Assembly (NCBI GenBank): GCA_017484235.1
Contig: JAFUTM010000027.1
Coordinates: forward strand, 1-14,744
Direction: 5' to 3'
Source: Selenomonadaceae bacterium
Lineage (GTDB): Bacteria; Bacillota; Negativicutes; Selenomonadales; Selenomonadaceae
DNA length: 14,744 nucleotides
Part shown: in pieces, positions 6,269 to 13,549 of the stretch
Position numbering within the stretch: position 1 is the first letter of the stretch
Layout: each line of letters starts with the position of its first letter
Made by a program: the position numbers and the translations under genes
The notes under the pieces: generated by a model
What the model was told of the DNA's origin: nothing
The model's input: only the letters and a program-made list of their open reading frames with translations
Database searches by the model: none

Positions 6269-9200
6269 TTAAAATTTCCAGCGAGCCTCAAAGCCGAAGA
6301 TGAAATCGTGTCCTTCGCGTTCAGCGGTTACGCCCATTCTTTCATTAAAATCATACTGAACACCATAACGATTAATATTGTCTCCGCCAATGCCGCGTGT
6401 ATACTTTAACATCACGTTGTCTGTAACGTATTTGCCCATTGATACATTGTATTCCTCTTCGGAACGATCACGAAGCTCAGTTTTATTGTCAAAGGCAGAG
6501 CCGCTGCCACGCGAGATTGCAAACTGATCGAATCCAAATGTTTTGCGAACTGCGCTTTCAACTTCTGACAAAAAGCTCATCTGTAAGCCAATCGTAAGTA
6601 AATCGCCCGCTTCAATATTAGTGTCGCCGCCCTTTTGATAAGCGTCACGCAAGGTCAACAGCTGCATAATCTCAGTTTCACTCATCTCAGGACTTGAGGT
6701 TAAACGCATACTTCTGTCTTTGAGCGAGCCGTCAATATTCAGATAAATTCGTGTCTTTGTCAGTTTGGTATCGGCATTAAATTTAATCGTTGGGAAGAAA
6801 GTATCCGGTTGATTAAAATGTGCTTCGCCTTCACGAATATTGAACACTGTCTTAAGATAATTAATCGTGCCGCCACGTTTGACATAAAATGAGCCGGACG
6901 GTTTAGGGTGAGTGGTAGAGCCTTCAAACTTTGCCTGACCAGTCAGATACATATCATATAAATACGGCGTATAGAAATGAACTTTATCGCCGAGATTAAC
7001 GGCAATATCAAGTAAAATATTCGGCGATTCGCCCTCTGATTCTGGAATCGTCGGCACTGAAATTAAACAGTTGTCGAGGTCGATGTGTCCGGCAAGTTTT
7101 GGAAACTTTCCAAAACGAGTCTCTGCTTCATTAAGTGAGAATTCCATTGTTAAAGGCCCTCTAAAGAAACTGCTCTTAATCATAAGTTTATCAGCTGTAA
7201 AATTAAAGTTATAATCAGTCGGATCAAGTCCGTCAAAGCCCAGCCCGCCAGTCAGATTATACTTGCCGGTGCCGATATTGCCAGTGAAATTTTCAATGTC
7301 AATTCGGTTGCCATTAAAAGCTAAAATCATATTCATATGTTCAATCAGCGACGACATATTTTTAATTTTGGTCGAACCTTCTGCCACAGAAATTGTGCCG
7401 TTGATGCGCGGATCAGAAGCAGTACCAGTAATTTTAAGATTACCCTGCATTTCGCCGAGTGCCCAAGCAACATAATCACTTATGACCGGCAACAAACTTA
7501 AATCTGCACCGTCCAACGATATATCAAGGTTAATCTGTTCCTGACTGTTGAGCTTGCTGGCTTTATCAGTAGTAAGTGATACCAGCGGCACAATACCTTT
7601 TGCACTGACTTGATACATCTTTTCAGCAATTGCACGTTGTACGATAAAATTATTTACATTGACGATGCCGTCTTTTAATTCCAAGTTACCGCGCATTAAA
7701 TCGAATGTTGAACCTTTGATGCCGCCATTTGCAACAATTTCCATCTCCACGTCTGGATTGAGTGATGTACCGCCGATTTTAGCCTCTATATTTGTGGTGC
7801 CGACGACTTCAGCATCCAATCCTACCGCTTTGGCAAACATTGCAAGTTCTAAATTGTGAGCAGAAAGCGTCATATCAAGCGGTCCAATTAAACTGGCCTT
7901 GCCTTCTGCCGACAATGCGCCGGTCTCGCCCTGAAAGCCCTCCAATTTATCTATGTAAACCGTATTGTTTTTAAGATTAAATTCAAGATTAATATCGTGA
8001 ATATCAGAACCGGCAAAGGTGCCCTTTGAAATATTTCCAATCATATAAAGTGAAGGATTTTGAATCGTACCGCCAAACTCCATTTTACTGTTGAGTTTAC
8101 CAGTAACTAATTCATTTTTGAGATTGGCAAGCGCAAAAAGCTCCGGTATATCGACATTGGTCACCTCAGAATTACCATTCATAACGCCGGTAACATAATT
8201 GATGTTGCCACGAACTTTATAAGAACCGTCACCCTGATTGAAGCTGAAGTTATCAAGGTGAATGTCGTTACCATTTACGTTTATCTCACCGTCAACGTTA
8301 GTAATGGAAACTCCATTAAAACTGAGTTCCTTTGCTGCGAGTTTGCCGTCAAAAATTGGGTGATCCATATTGCCCTTTATTATTCCGCTGAAAGACCCGT
8401 GACCGCGTGCCGGATAATTTTCGGGCAGTTTGCCTTCAAAACGCCGCATATTAACATCATAAGCCTCAACAGTAAAATCCATATCGGTTGTCACTCTGTC
8501 AATCACACCATTTAAATCCATATCAATCATTGGCGAATTGATATGGAAATCCTGAAGGCGAATTTTATTTCCTTCAATAAAATAGTCACCGTCCATACTA
8601 TTGACGAGTATGCCACGATAAGAGCCACGCCAAAAATGAACATAACCAGTTAAATGTGGATTATCCAAAGTTCCAGTAACAGTTATGACATTGTCGACGT
8701 TGCCGGTGAGTTCCTGATCCGGTGCAACTAGAGCAACGATCGTTTCAGCACGGGCACCGACCGTATCAACTCTTATGTCCAGATTCTTTTCGCCAGTTAA
8801 ACCGACTTTGCCTTTGGCAATCCAAACATCTTTACCGTCGCGAATCATATTAAATTTGCTGATTTCAACGCCGTCTAAACTGCCGGACGCAGTGAGTACA
8901 ATTGAATCATAAGGCTGATCAAACAGCACGCCCTTAAAATTATCACCTTCACGTTTAGAATTATCAACTGCTGAGAGCTGCAAATTTATATCAGGATTAT
9001 CAACGTGACCGTTAATTTGTCCTTGAAAATCAGCAAGACCGGATACATCAACCTGCGGTATAAAATTCTCAATTACCGACATATCGACGTGACCGCCATA
9101 AAACTTTAAATCTAAATTATCACCGTCAGTGATAGTTCCCTCCGCGCCGATTGAGCCTCTATTGGGAAGCGACGCACTCAAATAATCAATTTTAACATCG

Positions 9201-10999
9201 TCGCCTTCCACGTAAAATGATGCATCCGCTCTGTTTATTGTAATGTTGTCATAATAAACATTATAAGTTGTGGCAGAACCGTAAATTTTTAGCTGGTCGA
9301 GGTCGTCGCTCACGCCATTAATGCCAACGTCGGCAGAGATTGAGCCGCTGACATCTGCCAAAGCAGGCAGATAATTTTTAAGTCTATTCACACTAATTGA
9401 ATCAGCTTTAATGTGCGCATTATATGATAAGTCCTGCGCTTTAAATTCAATGTCGCCTCTGGCGGTGCCGCCGAAAATATTTGTTTTAAAATCAGAAAGA
9501 TATACGACATCTTCAGCGTATTTCATATGAGTGGAAATATTAAAAAGGCTCAAGTCCTCATAAACGACGGAAGGCGAATAAATATCAGCGTCGACAATCG
9601 GATTGGAGACGGTGCCAGTCAGATGTGCATTAAAACTGGCAACGCCTTCTGTTGGCAAATACATAATTGCATTAGGATTAAACGAATCGGACTTCGCATT
9701 TATGTCAAAATAAGGCTCGTCAGTATCGATATGAATCGAGCCTTCTACTTCTGCCTGTTGGCCATTAGCTGACATCGCGGCATCAACTAAAACTTCAGAG
9801 TTATTAAAAGAAACTGTGCCGTTAATATTTTCAATATCAATCTGTTCAACTTTAACGCCGCCGTTATAAATCTTAGCAGAACCGTCAAACGTCAAATCTT
9901 CGCCGCGTTTAATCACTTTAATACTAGCATCATTGACTATTCCGCCTACAAGCTCAACACCGGCCGGCATAATGTCATCTGGAATAAACGGAAGCACATT
10001 TTTAACGTCCAAAAAATTCACATCAGCATTAACAACCTGCTTATTATCAGTGACACTTGCCGTCGCGTTAATATTTGTTGAATCAAACGCCCGCGCACTG
10101 ACTTCGGCCTCAATATTTTGTTTATCATCAGCATTATCATAATCAACTTTAGCTTTTAAATTAGAAGCCTCAATCTCGTTATCATTAATATCCGCATTTA
10201 CATTTTGAACATCGGCTTCGACTTTTATATTTGTGTGGTCAAAGTCCAATTTTAGATTTAGATTTTCCAGAGAGAATGTATCTTCAGCGGTGGAAGAAGC
10301 AGTGGCAGCTAAAACTTTTGTTAATTCGTCAGAATAACTTCCAAAATCGGAATCATAGACTTCAACAGCACTATTAGAATCATCAGCACTGTCATCGTCA
10401 CTATTAATAAGTGCAGTGATGTCTCCTTCGACGCTGTTCACGTTTAATTCAGCGATAAATTTTGCCGTTGAGTCAAAGTCAATTGCGGCGTTCTCCACGT
10501 CAGCGATAAGCTCATTATCGTCAAATTTTGCATTGATTTTGGCATTTTCAATATTAATATCTGCATCAAAATTGCTCTCGCCGCCGGAAGATGTTTTTAT
10601 ATCATTAAAATTCCAAGTATCGTTGTCACGTTTGACAATGTTGCCCTCAACGTTTTTAACGTTAATTTCATTAATCGCGGTGAGTGGATCGTTGTATAAG
10701 TCCAAAAGTTTAAAATTCACTTCGGCGGATTCGGCTCTGGCGATGAGTTCGGAGTTTTTATCATAAAGCGCAAGGTCTTTAACAGTGATATCGCTCATTG
10801 ATTCGGTACCAAGATTACCTATTATGATGTCGCCAATCTCAACTCTGGTGCCGAGCGCGTCACTGGCAATATCAGCAGCTTTTGCCGCAACTTTTTGAAT
10901 TAAGGCGTCGCGCTGAGTATAAATAAAGCCTGCACCGGCAGTCACAGTCAAGATTGTGCCAGTGAGGATACCCGTTACTGCCTTTGCAAACTTATTCAT
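6269..10999 (-). CDS. tamB: TamB family envelope protein (translocation and assembly module / inter-membrane lipid bridge)
   Basis: A very large (1576 aa) inner-membrane-anchored protein expected to span the periplasm to the outer membrane. TamB and other AsmA-like proteins are proposed to carry phospholipids and help outer membrane protein assembly. The N-terminus has a single membrane anchor (about residues 9-30, AVTGILTGTILTVTAGAGFI). An AsmA-like opening follows (GTRVEIGDIIIGNL, then VKDLALYD and ARAESAEVNFKLLDLY). Roughly 1100 residues of short beta-strand repeats come next, with recurring patterns such as GxVxNPxxDAxI and xGTxxNPxxxGxI. The C-terminal TamB domain has GGTINYLKTVFNIREGEAHF, SSPEMSETEIMQLLTLRD and a terminal strand ending FIFGFEARWKF. 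The start ATG 10999 has AAGGAG 9 bases upstream. No TamA/BamA homologue is visible in the window. Its presence with Firmicute-like signals supports an outer-membraned Firmicute. The gene is intact and more GC-rich than the cassette after it, so accessory DNA appears to have settled on both sides of it. Confidence 0.93.
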   Translation of the reverse strand: MNKFAKAVTGILTGTILTVTAGAGFIYTQRDALIQKVAAKAADIASDALGTRVEIGDIIIGNLGTESMSDITVKDLALYDKNSELIARAESAEVNFKLLDLYNDPLTAINEINVKNVEGNIVKRDNDTWNFNDIKTSSGGESNFDADINIENAKINAKFDDNELIADVENAAIDFDSTAKFIAELNVNSVEGDITALINSDDDSADDSNSAVEVYDSDFGSYSDELTKVLAATASSTAEDTFSLENLNLKLDFDHTNIKVEADVQNVNADINDNEIEASNLKAKVDYDNADDKQNIEAEVSARAFDSTNINATASVTDNKQVVNADVNFLDVKNVLPFIPDDIMPAGVELVGGIVNDASIKVIKRGEDLTFDGSAKIYNGGVKVEQIDIENINGTVSFNNSEVLVDAAMSANGQQAEVEGSIHIDTDEPYFDINAKSDSFNPNAIMYLPTEGVASFNAHLTGTVSNPIVDADIYSPSVVYEDLSLFNISTHMKYAEDVVYLSDFKTNIFGGTARGDIEFKAQDLSYNAHIKADSISVNRLKNYLPALADVSGSISADVGINGVSDDLDQLKIYGSATTYNVYYDNITINRADASFYVEGDDVKIDYLSASLPNRGSIGAEGTITDGDNLDLKFYGGHVDMSVIENFIPQVDVSGLADFQGQINGHVDNPDINLQLSAVDNSKREGDNFKGVLFDQPYDSIVLTASGSLDGVEISKFNMIRDGKDVWIAKGKVGLTGEKNLDIRVDTVGARAETIVALVAPDQELTGNVDNVITVTGTLDNPHLTGYVHFWRGSYRGILVNSMDGDYFIEGNKIRLQDFHINSPMIDMDLNGVIDRVTTDMDFTVEAYDVNMRRFEGKLPENYPARGHGSFSGIIKGNMDHPIFDGKLAAKELSFNGVSITNVDGEINVNGNDIHLDNFSFNQGDGSYKVRGNINYVTGVMNGNSEVTNVDIPELFALANLKNELVTGKLNSKMEFGGTIQNPSLYMIGNISKGTFAGSDIHDINLEFNLKNNTVYIDKLEGFQGETGALSAEGKASLIGPLDMTLSAHNLELAMFAKAVGLDAEVVGTTNIEAKIGGTSLNPDVEMEIVANGGIKGSTFDLMRGNLELKDGIVNVNNFIVQRAIAEKMYQVSAKGIVPLVSLTTDKASKLNSQEQINLDISLDGADLSLLPVISDYVAWALGEMQGNLKITGTASDPRINGTISVAEGSTKIKNMSSLIEHMNMILAFNGNRIDIENFTGNIGTGKYNLTGGLGFDGLDPTDYNFNFTADKLMIKSSFFRGPLTMEFSLNEAETRFGKFPKLAGHIDLDNCLISVPTIPESEGESPNILLDIAVNLGDKVHFYTPYLYDMYLTGQAKFEGSTTHPKPSGSFYVKRGGTINYLKTVFNIREGEAHFNQPDTFFPTIKFNADTKLTKTRIYLNIDGSLKDRSMRLTSSPEMSETEIMQLLTLRDAYQKGGDTNIEAGDLLTIGLQMSFLSEVESAVRKTFGFDQFAISRGSGSAFDNKTELRDRSEEEYNVSMGKYVTDNVMLKYTRGIGGDNINRYGVQYDFNERMGVTAEREGHDFIFGFEARWKF

Positions 11000-11041
11000 T
11001 GTAAATTACTCCTTAATTTATATTATTTTGAATCTTCGTAT

Positions 11042-11134
11042 TGATTAATCGAACTGCCAGTCCGCAATCGTGGCACATTTAATTTCCGTGAATTGTGTCA
11101 GTTGGCTGTCGTTGGTTAAGAATAAATCACAGCC
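11042..11134 (-). repeat. Direct repeat, copy 1: 3' end of the first PIN toxin gene
   Basis: This 93-base segment matches 11815-11907 at 87 of 93 positions by my count. It covers the last codons and stop of the toxin. The middles of the two toxin genes are much less alike. Confidence 0.85.
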
Positions 11135-11488
11135 ATTAACACAGGCAGTCGCCAGCTGCAGCGCGTCCATAGCTTTAAAGTATTTATAGTCTGCGCGGAT
11201 TTGTGCCGCCTTAACGGCAATGTCCATATTAACTTCATAGATTGTTATATGCGAATCAGAAATAAAATGCCACAGCGATTCAACGGCACTTTGATTATTT
11301 GTGCGATAAGGAATAACTAAATATTCTTCGCAAGTGATAGTTGATATTACAAAATTTGGTTCAATTTCCTGTTCATTTATTGATAAAAATATTCGTTGTG
11401 TCTTTTCTTTTAAAGATTCGACGACATTTTTATCTAACATATAAATTATCGGCGAAGTATCCAGAAAAATTTTTTTAAACTCTGTCAT
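11045..11488 (-). CDS. PIN-domain toxin, VapC-like (copy 1)
   Basis: The product is 147 aa, the usual size of a single PIN domain. PIN toxins are Mg2+-dependent ribonucleases that typically cut tRNA or rRNA when the antitoxin is lost. The acidic active-site residues are in place: D10 (FLDTSPIIY), E54 (ITCEEYL), D108 (FKAMDALQLATA) and D127 (FLTNDSQL), so the toxin looks active. The gene starts at ATG 11488 with AAGGAG 10 bases upstream and overlaps its antitoxin gene by 14 bases, the normal coupling for these pairs. Its closest relative in view is the second toxin (11818-12252), with an almost identical last 25 residues. The RNA target cannot be read from the sequence. Confidence 0.88.
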   Translation of the reverse strand: MTEFKKIFLDTSPIIYMLDKNVVESLKEKTQRIFLSINEQEIEPNFVISTITCEEYLVIPYRTNNQSAVESLWHFISDSHITIYEVNMDIAVKAAQIRADYKYFKAMDALQLATACVNGCDLFLTNDSQLTQFTEIKCATIADWQFD

Positions 11489-11708
11489 AGCCGCGTGACT
11501 CCTTTATGTAAGCTTCAACATCAATGTCTTTGAAACAATCAACGCTGCCGGAGTATTTTTCAATAATTTTTTTCCAGTCAACACGTTTTTTTTCTGATGC
11601 CGAATCAGTTATATTGTGAACGTTTTTCAAAATGTCCACAACCGATTCCAGATGCTTTTCCGGCACCGTCTCAATTAAATTTATAGCTTCATTTCTCAAA
11701 TCTTTCAT
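11475..11708 (-). CDS. VapB-like antitoxin (copy 1)
   Basis: The product is 77 aa from ATG 11708, with GGAGG 8 bases upstream; a start at 11723 would lie upstream of that site. The N-terminus MKDLRNEAINLIETVPEKHL...V.DILK is a helical dimerisation segment seen in short antitoxins, similar in style to DUF2281-type proteins. The C-terminal tail (DIDVEAYIKESRGYDRV) has the D..AYI..SR pattern that VapB-type proteins use to wrap and block a PIN toxin. No AbrB or ribbon-helix-helix DNA-binding domain is obvious, so autoregulation is uncertain. Function is assigned mainly from tight coupling to the toxin. The first 26 coding bases are identical to those of the second antitoxin. Confidence 0.75.
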   Translation of the reverse strand: MKDLRNEAINLIETVPEKHLESVVDILKNVHNITDSASEKKRVDWKKIIEKYSGSVDCFKDIDVEAYIKESRGYDRV

Positions 11709-11755
11709 TGTTCTCGCCTCCAAATAAATACTCGTTTATAAACATCTTTGCCGTT
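11705..11755 (-). pseudogene. Remnant of an EcoRI-type methyltransferase 3' end
   Basis: Read on the minus strand, 17 codons encode NGKDVYKRVFIWRREQ and a TGA. This matches the last residues of the methyltransferase at 12463-13539 (NGKKLYRRILIRRRKQ and TGA), with 40 of 51 bases identical by my count. The TGA overlaps the antitoxin ATG as ATGA in both places. Homology fades upstream of 11755. The fragment is too short to encode anything itself and marks where a methyltransferase gene once stood, or where a duplication was joined. Confidence 0.65.
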
Positions 11756-11814
11756 ACACTTACATTTCACGATTTACCAGCATAATGGCAGCCTGGATCA
11801 CTTAAAATAAATTA

Positions 11815-11907
11815 TGATTAATCGAACTGCCAGTCCGCAATCGTAGCACATTTAATTTCCATGAACTGTGTCAGCTGGCTGTCATTGGTTAAGAATAAAT
11901 CGCAGCC
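11815..11907 (-). repeat. Direct repeat, copy 2: 3' end of the second PIN toxin gene
   Basis: Partner of 11042-11134, with six differences in 93 bases. One difference changes Thr to Met in the protein; the others I checked are silent. Confidence 0.85.
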
Positions 11908-12252
11908 TTGAAGACAGGCAACCGCTAACTGTAAGGAATCCATCAATTTGAAATATTTATATTTCGCGCGAATTTTTGCCGCTTCTATTGCGTCATAATG
12001 TGTGATCGTATAAAGAACGATATTGTTATCTCTTACCATTTCCCAAAACGCCTCAATGAGAGGATCATTGTTCATTTTGTAAGGATAGACAAGATATTCT
12101 GCACAAGTTATTACAGATGAAACAAATTCTACATTATTTTGTGACATCATTGACAAAATTTTACTGGTTTTCTGACCAAAATTAACGTCACCGTCTAAAA
12201 GATAAATGATTGGAGATGTATCCAAGAATACTTTTTTAAAATTTTCTTTCAC
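11818..12252 (-). CDS. PIN-domain toxin, VapC-like (copy 2)
   Basis: The product is 144 aa and paralogous to the toxin at 11045-11488. Active-site acids are D11 (FLDTSPIIY), E52 (ITCAEYL), D105 (FKLMDSLQLAVA) and D124 (FLTNDSQL), so it appears active as a ribonuclease. It starts at GTG 12252 with AAGGAG 7 bases upstream and overlaps its antitoxin by 17 bases. The two toxins agree strongly at the N-terminal DTSPIIY segment and the last 40 residues but differ across the middle. That middle is where toxin-antitoxin contact and RNA choice may lie, so the pairs may be insulated from each other. The cellular target is unknown. Confidence 0.87.
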   Translation of the reverse strand: MKENFKKVFLDTSPIIYLLDGDVNFGQKTSKILSMMSQNNVEFVSSVITCAEYLVYPYKMNNDPLIEAFWEMVRDNNIVLYTITHYDAIEAAKIRAKYKYFKLMDSLQLAVACLQGCDLFLTNDSQLTQFMEIKCATIADWQFD

Positions 12253-12466
12253 GGCGCGACTCCTTTATATATTCATCAATTTCTTCTGTGCTGTTGAACA
12301 GTTTCGGACCTCGATTCATATATTTGCTAAAGTCAATATGAGGCTTCTTTGGCAGATCATTTTCCGATACATTTTGTAAATTCTGCATAAGTCCTATTAC
12401 TGAAGGCAAATATTTTTCAGGGATTGTCGTTGCCAGCGCAATAGCTTCATTTCTCAAATCTTTCAT
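12236..12466 (-). CDS. VapB-like antitoxin (copy 2), overlapping the methyltransferase stop
   Basis: The product is 76 aa: MKDLRNEAIALATTIPEKYL at the N-terminus, a Pro/Lys-rich middle (LPKKPHIDFSKYMNRG) and a VapB-style tail EEIDEYIKESRRERKF. The ATG at 12466 overlaps the TGA of the EcoRI-type methyltransferase as ATGA, and GGAGG (12475-12479) lies within the end of that gene. Translation of the antitoxin may therefore be coupled to the methyltransferase reading through to its end, which matters because that gene now has an internal stop. Function is inferred from pairing with the PIN toxin; no DNA-binding domain is recognised. Confidence 0.75.
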   Translation of the reverse strand: MKDLRNEAIALATTIPEKYLPSVIGLMQNLQNVSENDLPKKPHIDFSKYMNRGPKLFNSTEEIDEYIKESRRERKF

Positions 12467-13539
12467 TGTTTCCGCCTCCGAATCAAAATACGTCTATAAA
12501 GTTTTTTGCCGTTGATGATGTTTATATCATCTGCAATAGTTTTTCCATCGTGATAACGACTGTCACCAAGTATCTCAAACTGCTCAGGACAATACTTATC
12601 CAAAAAAGTAATCGGCACGCCCATAACGCCCTTATAGTCGTCCGGTATACATTCGGTAAATGGCACGTCGATTGCGTCGTAATTATCGTAGCGTTGATAG
12701 CCCAGCTCGCGCACTTGTTTACGCTTACTGTATTTGATGTTGTCACGCATAGTCATCAGCATCATCGGTTGATGTCGCCGCCCGTGCTCAAGGTTCGTCA
12801 GCCACAATCCGTTATTAGTTGATATAATCCGTTTGCCGTCCTCGTTTATTCGTGCTTCCGTGCCATATAACTCGTAATCGTCCGGCACTGCAAAACCGGA
12901 AATCCACCTGCCCATACCGGTGCCCAGCCAGATTTTGTTATCTTTAATCAGAGGAAATACTTATTTATACGTTATACAGTTGATGTTACCGATTATTAAA
13001 AACTTTTTATCAGCTTCCAAAATCCACGCCAAAAACTCACGAAACATACTAAATGGCGGATTCGTCACTATTATATCAGCCTCATCACGCAGACGTTTAA
13101 CCTCATCACTTCGGAAATCGCCGTCACCGTCAAGATACTTCCACTTTAGATGAAACATATCACGCCGACCGGACTGTGACCGGTCAAGCGTAAAAATCTT
13201 GCCGTGTGATTTTTCTTTTGCCTCGTCAATGTTCGGATCGTCGTCAAAGAGATTTAATTTAAGCTGAGGCTCATACACATACTTTTTATTTTCGGCGGCA
13301 TAGCTCGTTGAAATCAACTTCTTCATTCCGTAGAACTCAAAATTCTGCGCAAAAAACTTAGTAAAATTGCTCCACTCTGGATCGTCACACGGCAACAGAA
13401 CGGTCTTATCACGGAATGTGTCGGCGTCATACTCTAAGTAAGCGTTGAGTTCCTTTTGTATGTCGTCGTACTGTGTGTAAAATTCGTCGTTCTTTTCGGA
13501 CTTAGCACGTGCCAAGCCGTCGTTGTATCTGTTTGACAT
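12463..13539 (-). pseudogene. EcoRI-type adenine-specific DNA methyltransferase, interrupted by an in-frame TAA
   Basis: This would be a 358-codon N6-adenine methyltransferase of the M.EcoRI family (M.EcoRI itself is about 326 aa). From ATG 13539 (GGTGG 6 bases upstream) it shows KNDEFYTQYDDI, the family's unusual SAM region LLPCDDPEWSNF (48-59), and the catalytic TNPPFSMFREFL with NPPF at 160-163. It then reads IGNINCITYK and meets TAA at 12963-12961 (codon 193). The same frame continues without shift as VFPLIKDNKIWLGTGMGRW and runs to the TGA at 12463, through GTEARI, TNLEHGRRHQP and GVPITFLDKY. The family normally has TYKEVFPLI here, so a single GAA to TAA change explains the break. The rest is well conserved, so the loss is recent or the stop is a sequencing error or is read through. 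It lies 10 bases after the DUF262-HNH gene. A split but complementing enzyme is possible, but the second half lacks a good start site. Confidence 0.85.
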
Positions 13540-13549
13540 ATCAATCCAC

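Noticed and set aside
6240..6270. Possible operator made of repeated TGTTGTTAAA units before the TSPPY methyltransferase gene
   Set aside because: Two short AT-rich repeats also form the weak hairpin; they are too short and of too low complexity to call a regulator site, and no controller gene is seen.
7139..7144. Avoidance of GAATTC, expected if the methylase pair has EcoRI specificity
   Set aside because: At least one GAATTC is present here inside tamB, and one window is too short for a statistical claim; the specificity of this methylase is unknown.
7263..10766. Several + strand open frames of 60-116 codons opposite tamB
   Set aside because: They are low-complexity antisense frames within one continuous 1576-codon gene, with no ribosome sites or recognisable domains.
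11000..11044. Promoter for tamB in the gap after the first toxin gene
   Set aside because: There is an AT-rich stretch that could supply a -10 box, but no -35 at proper spacing could be chosen without guessing.
11756..11814. Further methyltransferase remnant upstream of position 11755
   Set aside because: Translation in the same frame (VKCKC just before NGK) shows only faint similarity and soon meets stops, so the homology cannot be extended safely by eye.
12466..12822. A 118-codon + strand frame opposite the methyltransferase
   Set aside because: It is antisense to a conserved coding sequence and has no recognisable motif or convincing start.
12463..12915. A separate 150-aa gene starting at ATG 12915
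   Set aside because: It is in the same frame as the upstream methyltransferase half, separated only by one stop codon, and the bases between also encode family sequence.
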